Position numbers and translations under genes: made by a program
Shown here: piece by piece, positions 11,034 through 24,334 of the stretch
How the letters are laid out: the number at the start of each line of letters is the position of its first letter
How positions within the stretch are numbered: the stretch's first letter is position 1
Notes under the pieces: generated by a model
Told to the model about the DNA's origin: nothing
Database searches by the model: none
The model's input: only the letters and a program-made list of their open reading frames with translations
Assembly (NCBI GenBank): GCA_003833135.1
Contig: QZLH01000031.1
Coordinates: 1-64,000 of the forward strand
Source of the DNA: Oehlia diaphana
Lineage: Eukaryota; Glomeromycota; Glomeromycetes; Glomerales; Glomeraceae
DNA: 64,000 nt
Direction: 5' to 3'

Positions 11034-11095
11034 GCAAACAGCAAAGTATTGTCTAAAGACCTATACGGCTCTCACGATCACACTATTAAATCAGT
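11034..11095 (+). repeat. Partial direct copy of the foldback element's right end
   Basis: GCAAACAGCAAAGTATTGTC..TAAAGACCTATACGGCTCTCAC repeats 10981-11020 almost exactly, including flanking bases outside the hairpin (CGACTCTCAC). The copy therefore arose by local tandem duplication after insertion, not by a second transposition. Confidence 0.7.
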
Positions 11096-11390
11096 CACGA
11101 GTTAATTTATAATCTATTTAAGGTTTATTGTATAAAAATCTAATTTTTATTATGTAATTGTACAGTATTCATTTATTATATATATCATCAATAAAGCTAT
11201 TCAATAAATGTAAAAAAAAATACAGTGTGATCCTATAAGGATATATAATAAAATAAGTTCCAAGCACATAATTTTTTATTCGAACTAACTCTTGCCAACG
11301 CATTCAAAGTTGCTTGCATAATGTAACAAATATTTTAAATTAACTCTTCTGTGATGCGTAGAAATTGGTTAATTCTGGACTGTTCGTTGG

Positions 11391-11585
11391 ATCTTCCCCA
11401 GTATCACCGACACTTTTTCCACCCCCACGTGATTTTGTAAAATTCATCATCGGCATCACACCCCACCGCGGTTTCACTGTTTATATTTATCTGAGGGACA
11501 GCTTCACAAATTATATTTTTCACATTCCTTTAAATGTCACCGGTCACGTGGGGTGGAATTTTAATTATAAAAGTGTCGGGTAAAT
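11391..11585. mobile_element. Putative 195-bp MITE with 10-bp target duplication
   Basis: Inverted arms CCGACACTTTTTCCACCCCCACGTGA (11407-11432) and the reverse complement of TCACGTGGGGTGGAA..AAGTGTCGG (11544-11579) face each other. The direct repeat TGTTCGTTGG occurs at 11381-11390 and 11586-11595. A small open frame inside spells no recognisable protein. Confidence 0.5.
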
Positions 11586-11595
11586 TGTTCGTTGG

Positions 11596-12599
11596 TTCAT
11601 CATGTGATTTTTGTGAGACACGCGATTAGTCATTTCATGTTCAGATAATTATGTTGATCGGAAATATAATTAGACAATTAGCTAACGTCCTCTTAAAAAT
11701 TTTTGAGGCAAACTAAATACTTAAAATCACAGAGTGGTTTGTGTCATATTATGTTATAAATGAGGTTATAATTACATACCGGAATTATCGTATAATTCTG
11801 AAATTAGGCACTCCCAGGACAAACATAATTAGGCCAAAAATTTTCATAATTCTGCCCAGGATTCTTATGTTGATTATATGGTATGACGTAACTTTCTTTG
11901 TAAATGAAGACAATAAAACAAATTATCTGTTATTATAAACTGGCAAAGCTCATTACAACCAAAGATTGACATTTCGTTTCCAAGAAATATTTTTATAATT
12001 TTATACGTAAAGTACCATCACCTAATAAATCAAAACATGTAAAATATCATATTATTAGAGATTTTGAAATGGTTTAATTTATGCCGGTTATGAATTGAAT
12101 ACAGGGTATTTTAGATTCATTCGAATTTTTTATCTTATTTTCTGGATATTATAAATTACATCTCGGAAAGTTGCGCACACTTTGAAATAGAAGCTATTAA
12201 AATTTCCGAAATTTTAAAAAATTCGATGAACCATTCTTTGTGCAATTTACCTCGCTTTTTTGAAAGTACTAAAGAGAAACATTTCTTTTTTTCTTATTGG
12301 GAAGTATCTAAAAAAGCTAAAAAGGCTTGAATTATTTATTTATTTATTTATTTTTTTTGAAAAGGGAGGTATCATATGAAAAAAAACTAATTGGAGCGTT
12401 CTCACAGAATTTGGAATGAAAACAATAAGAAGAATCTAAAGTTATGGACGTGTGAATTTTAACAGGATTATAATGATTGTCAAGAAAATCTCTAATAATA
12501 AATTTTTATATTGAATATAATTAGTTGATGGTCCCAATGTAACGTGGTAATATTTTTTCATATCATATGAAGGTTGAGAGATTAATCAGCTTTAGTTAA
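11596..12599. other. Intergenic, no gene recognised
   Basis: AT-rich. A 65-codon open frame at 11741-11938 has no recognisable features. The stretch nearest 12599 is probably the 3' UTR of the F-box gene. Confidence 0.35.
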
Positions 12600-13481
12600 T
12601 TAATAATATAACAAATTTCTAATTTTTAATCGTCTTATCTCATCTCTTATTCTTATTTCATGCAATGGTTCATAATCTTCCTTTCTCATTTTTCCTTTAA
12701 CATAAACCATTATTGATTTAAAATTCAATTTAAGTGAATATAAGAATGAATAAAATTGTGGCGAGAGTATTGAATTAGTTTTTAAATAGATGAGATATTG
12801 AATGTAAATGTAATTTAAAGTATTTTTCCAGAAATAATAAGAATTATTGTAATATATGTATGGAATCGTTACGATTAAACCCTCTGGTATAGTATCTCCA
12901 CAATTTTTTAATAATTCGTTAAGACTACAATTTTTATTAATTATTAATAAAAAAATTATTTTAAAATTAATTAATAAATTTCAAATATCGATATATGCAT
13001 AATAACATCATAAATACCTTATTGTATTTTTCATTAAACATTCATGACAACAACGAGCCTTAAATTGCCAATAAATTTCAACCCTAAATATATTATTATG
13101 CCCACAAAATTGGCAAAATCCTCTATAATATAATAGTTTGGTATATTCTCTTTCAGACATTTCTTTAGGTGGATTCGATTTATCTTTTAAAAATTCTTTT
13201 CTAGCATTTCTCCATATTTCTTTTGTAGTAGATGATTTTGGAGCATCAAGAAATTTATTGAATCTAACGCATGTCTCACGAAGTAAAAATAATTCGTAAG
13301 GTGACAAATATGAAAAAATTTGTATTAATAATTCGGATGGAAGTAATGTTATTTTACATGGCGTTGTTGTATGTGATTTTTGTAAAAGTGGTGGAAGAAC
13401 GATTTTTTGTAAAGTTGGTCGTAGCGGTTGCGGCGGCAGTAGTGAAAATTCTGGAATAAAAGGCGAAATTTTGCTATACAT
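12600..13481 (-). CDS. F-box protein with C-terminal Cys pairs (262 aa, 2 exons)
   Basis: Exon 1 is 13481-13018 and exon 2 is 12924-12600, joined through a 93-bp GTATTT..TTGTAG intron in phase. An F-box motif, LPSELLIQIFSYLSPYELFL, sits at about residues 46-85 after a Pro/Leu-rich N-terminus. It predicts a role as a substrate adaptor of an SCF ubiquitin ligase through Skp1. Residues about 120-150 carry CQFC and CCHEC, a likely zinc-binding pair. The second exon, which is easy to miss because it has no early Met, adds about 107 residues rich in Tyr, Asn and Leu and ends in a basic helix. Family members of this layout are common in fungi; the target is unknown. Confidence 0.8.
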
Positions 13482-15745
13482 TTCGATAAACTATTAAAGT
13501 CAAGAAAGAAGTAAAAGGAATGAAACAACTGCATGTAAGGACATAATATAGTCTTTTCTCCGAAAACATGGTACGACGGAAACAATCAGGTTGTGTTACA
13601 CAGTTGGCAGAAAATCTCATCACTATGAATTGCCCAATTCACTTAGGATAATGCAACAATAATTCAATTTAACCAAGCTGCTTTTTCTCGTCCTTTAAAC
13701 TTTATTGGCAGTAACCAGTAACCACCCTTTGAGTAATACAGTACGATATTAGTCTAGTAGATTTATATATTTTTTGCAGATCAATCGTTTTGATTTAATC
13801 AAAAGAATTGATATAGTGTCGTTTACAAAGGAGACTACATAAGAATGTACTAAACTACACAAAAAAAGTTGAAACATATAAAGCGTTAAGCGTATTTACT
13901 CTTCAGTTAATTATATTATTTGGATATTATTCCAACAGGATCATTATTTATTATAGTCTTCGATCACGTAAACAATGGTTTTCAGAAACTGAAAATAAAA
14001 TAAATTCGCCACTGCCAATCATATATTTGCGAGTCACTCAAAAAAAAAAGACCTGTTTATGAGTACACGCATGTTATAATTAAATATTTTATGCATGTGT
14101 TTTATTTTTGATTTTCTATAGAAAATCATAAAATTGACCATTATAAAGAGTAAAATATATTTATGTTTGTAAAAAAAAAGACGTAAATTTTACAGAAGTT
14201 TCTTTTTTTCTAAAAAAAAAAAAATAGTAAACATATTTAATTGGCACTTCAACGTCAAATACTGTGCAACAAATTTCTTTGAGTGAGAATTAGGAGCGAT
14301 TTTTTTCCTTTATAAAGGAATATTTAATCATGTCAGTAAATGCAATCTATTTCCTTTTTTTTATAGGAACAGTTCAGTTAAATTATTAACTGTTTTGTAG
14401 AAACCTCAATGATGCATGCTAGATTATGAAAGACAAATTCTAATAATTGTTATAATCTCTGTATCATTTTATGAACTATTAATAAAGATTCAAAAATAAA
14501 AATCTTTATTAAGATACTTTATCTAAACATAAATTTTAAATAAATAAATAAAATAAAATCTTCTTCTCTTTGTAATGTTCTCAATTTTTGTAATTCAAGT
14601 TCAAATTAAATATGACGAATATAAACGACTTTTGATAACTATCACGAACTTTCAACATAAATGTCAATACGCTAGCGTTTTCAATCTTTGTCGAGAAGCT
14701 TGAGGCCATGTAACTCTAAATTTTTATGATCTTCCATTCTTTAAACTGCTGTTATAAAACTTTTCATTATAGTCAATAGTCAATAAGAAACTATAATGAA
14801 ATTTACATTAAAAATAGTCATGGTAGTAAACTATAGTCATAAAAATACTTTTTGTGATTTGTAGGCATTCAATTTGTAGGTACTTGAATTCACTGAGAAA
14901 GTCACAATAAGAAAACTCCCATAAATCAAAAGATCATTATAAACTACGAGCTTAAATTCTTTATCGAAGGAAATATCATATGCCAAGGTCTCTCTTTTGC
15001 GACCCATGTAGGAGAAAGTCAGCTCGTCATTACTTCGATAATACAGGTTAGGATCTAATCGTCATTCAGAAAAATTATATCTTTTACACTGTCCTTATTT
15101 GAACCGAAACCTGCTTTTGGAGGTTTAGGTCTCTTTAGCTATATAATATACATTATTTTTCTTTACGTATTATACAACATTTCAGTCAAATTATCTAAAT
15201 TATATACGATTTTATGGAAAGTAAAATAAGCACAAGAAATATTTATGTATGTAGTCAACGAGTTATCGATCCGACTAATTTTATATAATAAAAAATTATA
15301 CCTTTTTTCGTTTTATTTTCAAGCGTGCAACAGAATTTTCTATAATTTTAGATATTCTAAATGCATAGTCAATTAAGGCGAACAAATTATTTTTGGGACA
15401 ACTCGTGACGCGCTATAATGATCGACGATCAACTGTATTTCTTTGCAATTGGAGGTCAAAAATTTTCAGAGTCGGAATTACGATAATGTCAGCTAGTGTT
15501 TAAAAATAACAAAACTTTTAGCCAGAACTATCTGTATTTCTTTTCGTACGTATTATTAAGGATTTATTTCATGTTGATATGGAATTTTGGTATTTGATTT
15601 AGATAATTTTTCTTTTTTTTTTTACATGATTTGTGAATTTACATTAAATATTAACGTGATGATATTATAACATTAATTTCATGAGTAAAAATACAATATT
15701 ATATATAAGATCTATGTATGATAGATAGTCTTTTTTTTATGATTC
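13482..15745. other. Intergenic, no gene recognised
   Basis: About 2.2 kb of AT-rich DNA between two minus-strand genes. It should hold the promoter of the F-box gene (near 13500-13700) and the 3' UTR of the channel gene. I found no conserved coding frame, tRNA-like sequence or strong repeat. Confidence 0.4.
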
Positions 15746-18700
15746 TTACTTGCTTTGCTTACTTTCAATATTATCTAATTTTTTCATGAATACTGTTAAT
15801 AGTTCTTGCATGCTATTTATAGTATTTTGTACATCAGTTATTTGATTAATATTTTGGTCCATGTTAACTAATCTATCATTAACTGTACGTTGAAAATCTT
15901 TAAAAGTTTCATCTAAAGGTAAAGAAGAACCCGGTACAATATTACCATCATCCGTGATGGAGGATATTGATGAATTAGTATCTTTTTTATCCATTTCATA
16001 TTTTAATAAAGAATATTTATCATTTGAATCCTCCTGAAATCTATATCTTTTATATGATGCCTTATTTTCATATCTTTGATATATACAACCTTTGAATTGT
16101 TTTCTATCTTCTGTCCATTCTTCAACACTTTTTGAATGTCCCACGTAAAATATAAATTGTGGATCTGGCTCTGGCGGCCAAAATCTTATATCTTCTAATG
16201 CTTCGTAATCAGAGATAAGAGTTGCTCTATATCTTAATAATGCATCTCTACCTTTTTCTGCCGCTTCTTCGTATACACCACTATTTTTTTTAATTAAAAA
16301 AGAATTTATTTTAATATTTGTTAAAGTATAAAAAGAAAAAAATTATTGTTGATGATGTCTCTCGAAGTTTCATCCTAAAATTTATCGCCATGGCCTCATC
16401 AAATAATACTTAAATGAAAGACTAATGAACGTAACCCTAGCGTTATATGGTAATGACATGGCGGTAAATTATAAAATTCCAAAAAAAAAATTATATATAG
16501 CATTACCTTCGCCGTCCACAACTTTTTAATAAAAATAATTACTAATCCAAGAAAACATCAATCACAACCAAACTTTAAATAAGACAATATAAAATAGGAA
16601 AAGGTAACTTACCCCATAAAAGCAATTAACATATTTTGTAATATAGTAACTATAAAGACACTTCCCAATAATGATAAAACTTCAACGGCCCAATAATTCC
16701 AGTCATCTCTTTGTGGCCATTCACCATTAATCCAGAAATACGTTGCTTCAACTGATGATAAAAAATTTGAAAACGGGTTATCTGAAGCTGATGAAGGATC
16801 AAATTGTGAATCCATTTCCATATCTATTGGTTCATGTGTTGTAGTATTCACTATGGAAAAACTATTAACTTTTTGTTTTACGGTATTTAGATCCGGATTT
16901 GATAATAATAAGAAAACTAAAAATAAACAAATAAATAAAATAAGTTAAAATATATTTATATTTATACTTATTTACAAAAAACATTATGTGAAACTTTAAC
17001 ATACAGGCATGAGCGAAAGCCATGATTACACAGGCCATAAATATAAGGAAGGGAAATCTTTAATAGAAAAGAATTCTTTTTAGCATTAAAACAATTTTTT
17101 AAAAAAAACAAATAAATACTTTGAATGTATTTTGACTCACACTGTAGAGAATATTATAATGACATAATAAATGTATATAGCCATTTCTTTAAAAAAAAAA
17201 TAAATAAATAAAAATCGTTAATAATTTTTACTATAACATATTTTAAAATAAAATTTAAAATAAAAAAATAATGTCATATACCTGATAATAATCTTAAATA
17301 CAAAAGCTATAATATAACAAATAAATAAATTATTTAGTTGTTTTTTTTATATATAAACAAGATAATTTTGTTACTTTTTTTTTTACTTACCATTTCACAC
17401 CAAAGTAATAACATCGTAAAAGAAATGCAAACAATAATTCCTGTACTAGTTTGAACCTTTGCAAATCCGTCAGAAAGTTGAAATGAACTTGCCACAAAAA
17501 TTGACATAACTATGCAAGGTGTAATGATTGAAATTATATCAAATAAATTGCTAACATTTAGAGATGCTCTTAAACCATGATGCCATGCTTGCTTAACTTC
17601 AACAGCTATTAAATAATAAGCCAGATAATAAAAACACATCATCACACAAATCAAAAAAGTCCTAAGATTTCCTGTGACTTCAAGTCTTGACATGTAGGCC
17701 CAACTTATTACACCAAAACATACCGCATATGCTATAAATGCAAGAAATATTTGTAAAAAATAATTTCTTGCTTGCCTCCATCTAAAATCTATGACTGCTT
17801 CCATCGCAGGATTATCAAAAATATTATTGTCTTTTTCATACCTAACAACTTGTACAAAGGGACTTAATAAATTTCTATCTTCTCTACCTATTATATAACC
17901 TCTCGGAATAATAATTATTTTTAAAAGTCTTAATAAATTTGATTTCCAAGTATACTTTGCCCGAATTTTTGGAATATTGTCAACCGTAAAATTTGGTAAT
18001 CTAAATATAAAATACACAGTTATTAGTCTTTACTTTTTTTTTAAAAAAAAAACAATCATAATTATAATTATAATTATAACTCACGGAACAACTCTTAAAG
18101 CCACAGGAGGAGGAGCACGATCATTATCAAAATTATCAATAAAGCTCGTAATATATCTTGGAAATTTAATGATTATAAATTCAAATATATTTTGGAGTAC
18201 TGGCTTATGATTTTTATCTGAAACTAGTTTAGTATTGGGTTTAAAAGCCTTAAAATCTTGCGTTTTATTTCTTCTTGGTTTGCTGTGTTCAGGAATTATT
18301 TCAGACGGATCATATTGTGTAAGTTCCTTGTCGGCAAAACAATCTTTATAGAATAATGGTTTTACATAATAATCTAAATTTTTTGAAAAAAGAGATTAAA
18401 ATTATTGAAAATAATAATATAATCATTACTAATTATAATTAATACCAACCCAAATTGTATCTATACAATAATGGCAGTGCTTTTGAAATTGTCGTCATCC
18501 AGCCAATGTGATGTAATGCATTTTCAGAATAATATTCTAATAAATAACCAACCATAACAGCATCCTTTCTTTCTTTGTCTATTATAAAAGAAAAACTTTT
18601 AATAATAATTAGGATAAATTTCAAAATAGAAAAATTGGCACATCGTTTACCTTTACAGTATTCAATAGCCCATTCTAAATCCGTGCTTGGTCTCACATTG

Positions 18701-21700
18701 TTTTTGGGATTCTTTTTAATTTTCCTCTCTTTTTTTTTCTTCTTCTTACATGATATGAGTGCGAAAAACCATAACATTATTGCACGTATAAGAGAGAATA
18801 ATTGATGAAGAAAAGTTTTGGATTCCAATTTCACTTTTATATGTCGTTCTGGTTCAGCCTCACTTATCCATTGTTTTGCTTTTGGCAAATGTAATATTTG
18901 CTTATTTTTATGAGAATCTAGTTTAATGTCATTTTCTTTTTTCTTTTTCTTTGATTTTTTACCATTTTTGGATTCTTCAAGCGTCATTTCGCCAAAAAGA
19001 ATAAATTTAATTAAATAATTACAACCACCTCGTATTAAATAGGACATTACATTGTATCGAACATCCATCAACTTAAAGATTTCAGGCTTTTTCTTTACAA
19101 ATCTCCATACAATTCTATTTGTATTTTCTACCAATCGTTCAAATTCTACCATTTTTTTATAATCTATTATTTTGTTTTTTCGATTATTCAAATGTTCAAG
19201 AGCTTTACAAGCGTGTAAAACCGGAGTTACATGGCCGTCAGCATAAGGAAATGAAAGAGTTTCCGTATTATTTACAACTCTACTACCTTCATCATATTTC
19301 CAATATACTTTAAGAACAAATGAATTATCACCAATCCACAAATCTTTTATCTGTAATCTTGAATTATCGATATCATGTTCAAATGGAATATTATTAGCCC
19401 AAATATATTCAAGAACAGGTTCTTTCTTTTGTTGATTGCCCCCTTTTTTATCAGATTCTTTCTGCTTTGGTAACTTCCGCCAAATTTGCACTGTACTATG
19501 TCCAATTATAAGTTGTAACGTTTCGTCCTCATCAAGAAATACTGAAGTACGATGATAATTATTCATATAAATCCATGGTTCCTTATTGTTAACAATAACC
19601 TTATAAATTCCGGAAGTTCTGAATTCTTTACGACAATATACTTTGTGCAATTTTACATCAACTTCATCATTATTAGCGTATACACATGACATTTTGTCTT
19701 TTTGATCTTGTGTAGCTTTGAAATCATAATAAATATCACATCCAAAATCTCTCGTTAAATCGCTTTCCTCTCCTTTTACAAGGTTTACAAAACCATCATG
19801 CTCTAAAATTGAGAACACACTACCATCATCTTTCATATGATAAAGTGCACCAGGAACTCGTGCCAAATGAGAATGATAATTTTCTTTTGAAGGAAATAAA
19901 TCACCAGTCATTCCAGTACGAATAGCATTATCCGCTGAACTAAATAAATCCCATACCATAATTTTCGTCACAACAGACTCAGCAATATCTTTACAAGAAC
20001 TTCTTCTCCTTGCCATTCTCGGCTTTAAAAGATTGTCATTTTTTACTTTTTCTTCTTTCTCCTCAATAACTAACTTAACTTGTTCAACCTGTTTCATTTT
20101 ATCATCTGAATTCTTTTTTTCTTCTTCCATAATTGTAGAAAGCTTGTCATAATTCATATCATTTTCAATCGATTTTTGTTTATAATCTGAATTATTTACT
20201 AATATATCGTGTTTCTCTCCATTCACGGGTCTAATATCTTCCTTCGTACAAGTCTCTTCAGTAATTATAAGTAATTTTTCATCACTCTCAATAAATTCCA
20301 AATAAAGAATTTTTGTCTCAGTCCCAAATTCTTTTACCCCTATATCAAGACCATTTTCTATCCAAAACAAAGTTACAGATCTTTCACCATTACTACAAGC
20401 GATTAATTGTTTATTTTGTGAAACTGCAAATACAGATGATACATTTTTTGAAGTATGCGACACGGTTTCATCATGACGAATTATAAAAATTTGTTCTTGT
20501 TCCATTGTTGAAAGATTGTACATATCTATCGTATGAACACTATCTTTATATTGGTCCACAAAGAAATAATGATGATAAATACATGATAAAAGACGATCCA
20601 TACAATGTTTTGATCTATACCAAGATTTTAATTCTTTTTCTAACCTTTTGGGAAAAGAAAACTTTTCTTCTTTTATTTTACTATTAGAATTATTAGGAAT
20701 AGAATAATTAACTTTGTAAATTCCTTCAGCATTAATTATAAAGCAACTTGTTTTGATAAACATTTCGGTTAAATATTTATGTTCAGTTTGTTCATAATAT
20801 TGAACGTAATGATTATTAGATTCTTTTTTAACAAACATTACTATTCCAGCAACATCATGACAATTGTATTGTTTGATACAAGCAGGCTTTTGAATTAAAC
20901 TATTATATCTTAATCTAATACGATATATTGCAGTTTTTCCTTCAGTTAAATCGGGATGAGATGGTTTAATCTTTGGTTCGTCATCAACTTCTTCTTCTTC
21001 TTCTTCTTCTTCATTATAATCTATTTCATATTCATCATTATTATATCTATTTCTATTTGGATAAAGACGATTAATTTCTTCTTCATCTTCTTCATTCACT
21101 TTTTTTTTCATGTCTGCTTCAATTACAGCAGATATTGCAACAAAAATGACATGTTCACCCTGATGTTCCATCTTATTTGATATTGCTAAAGACCACGATG
21201 GAAAACTTCTAGATGTAACACCTGGTATGTGATCCTCTTCCTTTCTTTTACTTTCTGTGCTAGTTCTATTAGATTTTTCATCCTCTTGAAAATTTTTTCT
21301 TCCAGAACCGTATTTTTTATCAAATGCTTCACTATGCATATATACATGTAATGCTCCATATTCAATTCGGTAAGGGACCAAATTATCATTTTCAGATGAA
21401 TTAGATGAACTTATTTTTGGAATTTCCACGAAGTTATTTGCGTCTTCCTCTGAAATAGAACTTTTATCGAAAAAATTTATAGTTTGATCTGATTCAAAAA
21501 TTTTAAATTCAAGTCTTTCTAATGATAATAAAATAAATAAAATAAATAAGAATTTAAATAAACATTCTTTTTTTTTTTGTATCGTGACACAAAATAAAGC
21601 AGCTTTATAAAAAAGAAAACACTTACTACAATTAAGAGTACATATATATTGACCGTCAGGACTTACCGCAACATGAGAAGCGAATTTTTCATTTGGGTCG

Positions 21701-21990
21701 TATGAAATATAATCCTCATTAACAGGAGACATAGTCATAGATTGTATATGACTGTGTGATTTTTTTTGAAAAATATTACTAATAATTGAACGTAAACTTC
21801 TTGAACTTCCATCTGATTGATCCGAATTATAAGAAGGTTTTTTCAATTTATAATGATCATTATTATTAATAGCTAATTCTGTATCATTATTTATATTAGA
21901 AACATGTTTTAACTCGTAAGAACTTTTCTTTTTAAGAATCGAATTTCTAGTAGAATCACTAAGATTACTTATATTCTTTTTTTCAGACAT
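15746..21990 (-). CDS. TRP-like six-transmembrane cation channel with large N-terminal repeat region (1740 aa, 10 exons)
   Basis: Exons on the minus strand: 21990-21627, 21518-18651, 18578-18450, 18373-18085, 18000-17391, 17306-17282, 17186-17141, 17057-17005, 16916-16613 and 16280-15746; all phases agree (5223 nt). Residues 1-70 are Ser/Lys-rich. Residues about 80-1000 include SPDGQYICTLNC and other WD/beta-propeller-like strands, with acidic linkers near 300 and 610. Hydrophobic segments S1-S4 lie at about 1300-1420, S5 at about 1423-1465 (FPFLIFMACVIMAFAHA), and S6 reads LGSVFIVTILQNMLIAFMGG, a TRP/polycystin-type pore helix. The pore region holds FSNFLSSVEATYFW. The tail has a coiled coil (VNMDQNINQITDV). 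The likely role is a non-selective or calcium-permeable channel; ligand and membrane are unknown. The GTTGGT donor at 18449 is atypical, and the last intron (332 bp) is much longer than the others. Confidence 0.85.
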
Positions 21991-24334
21991 TTAATATTTC
22001 TAATTATTCGACATGGAATTTTCTAATAATATATTATTTATCCTGATCATAAAAGAAATCACGGGAATTTTTTTTTATATTGTAAATCCCCCTTTTTTTT
22101 TTCTTAGAAGAAAAAATTTTTTTTTTTTTCATCAAAAAAAAAAATTCTAGATTTTATTTGTATCAACGGTTTCACACGAGTACTTGCAGTTCTTAACTTT
22201 TTTAAGTAGTTATAAATACGGCTTCGGATGCACTTTTCCCCTAAAATTGATTGTTGTTTTTATAAATTTGTCGCCACACCCTATTAATTATCATATGAAC
22301 ACAGTGAAAAAAAAACTATTATTGTGGCTAGAAGAGTATTTTCATTAAAGTATACAAATATGTTGTATTTCTCATACTAAACTGTTGTACTTTGTACTCT
22401 CAAAATTTTCTTTGTTCTTGTGTATTCTAATCTTCTTTGAGAAATTTGGTTTCTTAATATTTTTTTAACTAACCGAATTTAGATTTATTTTTTTCTTTTT
22501 CATGATTGTTACGATTATTTTTGTCTTGATTAGAAACGAATTATTAATTATAATTAAACATTTTAAATTAAGATAAATATCGGAAACAAAAATGATAATT
22601 AATATCTCAAGACAAACGATAACACACATTCACATGTCGAAAACTGTCGAAACGATTTGGAATAAAAACCGTAAAATGAAAAGTTTTGACCCAAAAATTT
22701 GAGGATTAAGTTGAGAGAACAAATTGATCTTTTTAGGGTTTATAGACCCTATAGAAATTTTCTAAAATTGGAAAGGCTTCAGGAGATGCTTTTAACATGT
22801 GTCACATTTGAGTTGATCTTTTTGTAAACCCTAAAAAAAGCCTACTAAAAATCAAAATGTACCACCAAAAGATACGCCAAGTACCAATGTATTGTCTAAT
22901 ACAGGATGTCAAATTGTGTACGATTACTGCGCCACGCATTATCATTATAAAATAGATCTTTTTTATCGACGCGTATTACATAATTTATGATGCTTAAATG
23001 CTTTAACCTATATTAGGTATGGATTGATCAATTACGTGGATCGTGAATCTAAACATAAAATCGTTTCGTTTTATTAATATTACATTATTACCTAATTATA
23101 GTACTTTATAAAAAGAACGAAATGATTTAACTTTGTTGTAGTATAAATAATATAAATTTTCATCCTATCAAAAGACGTTTCAGATATTAAAAATATTAAC
23201 CAATTTAAGTTCTGTTTTAATTTTTTTTAAATAATTAGACATTTCTATAATTAACAAAAAAGACATTTCTTAGCCTGGCTTTATTTTTTTTAAAAAAATA
23301 AAAAGTTGATGAAAAATTGCTTATGTAACTTATGAGATATTTTTCAACGAAACTGATGAGGTATATTTTATAATTGAGCGAACAATTCTCAACGATAAGA
23401 CGATAAGCTTTGTTTTTAAAACCTTCTGTAATATGTGTAATAGTACATGTGCAATTGACATATAAGTATTGTTTTGGATCGACTGAGACTAAAAACAATC
23501 AGATCAATAAGAAACCGGAGTAACCGGATGACAAAGTTCAATGCGGCTTGAATTCAAGTTTCAAGCCCAAATTCCCAAATTAGTCCCATAATATTTTAAT
23601 TTTGGCGACATCAATAATCACAATGACTACAATGGCATAGTCAAGTCATACAACCCATCGACTTTGTTGAATCGGATCGGACCATTACTTCAAATTAGAC
23701 TGGTTCAGTCCAATTTGGATTAACAATAAATTATTTCATAAAGAAATAAATTTTGAATTTAATATTTAAGGATTCCTTAATATTCGTTATCCATCAATAT
23801 AAGATCGATATAAAGTATTGAATAATTTATTGAATTCGATATTAATCATGTGATAACAATTGAATCACATGATAAAATGGTGATCAATATATTGCTACGA
23901 GATCACATAACTCAAATTTTACAATATTAGAAAATACTGTGATTACAGAATAATTCAAACACGGGTATTAGATTAAATTTATTCGGTAATGTCTCTATGA
24001 AAATAAAATAAATCTATATTCTTTTTGATAAAAGCGAAAAAATGAATATTTTAAGGAATGCACTGTATATATATTTGAAACAGTGATCTTTGTAAATATT
24101 TAAAAATCTATATATTTTATTATAATAGAATTTATTTTTCTACAATTTGAAAATAAATATTAAAGACAAATTAATTGTTCTTATTTAAAGTATCACCTAT
24201 TATTAAAACTTATCAAATAGGTTTAAAAGTGATGAGCTAAAAAATACCATGTAAAATTCATCCAAAAGATATGTATATACTGTATATATATATATATTAA
24301 AAAAAGATTTAAAACCTTTCAAGAAATACTAACG
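21991..24334. other. Intergenic; promoter of the channel gene and 3' side of the kinase gene
   Basis: No gene supported. An 87-codon frame at 23235-23498 (-) has no recognisable features. Around 23680-23720 the words ATCGGATCGGACC and GACTGGTTCAGTCCAATTTGG resemble subterminal words of hAT-like elements elsewhere in the window (48040-48110 and 29545-29580). A (TA)n run lies near 24284. Confidence 0.4.

Noticed and set aside
11365..11583. 72-codon open frame
   Set aside because: It lies across an inverted-repeat element and shows no protein-like features.
23235..23498. 87-codon minus-strand frame
   Set aside because: AT-driven residues, no domain, no spliced context.
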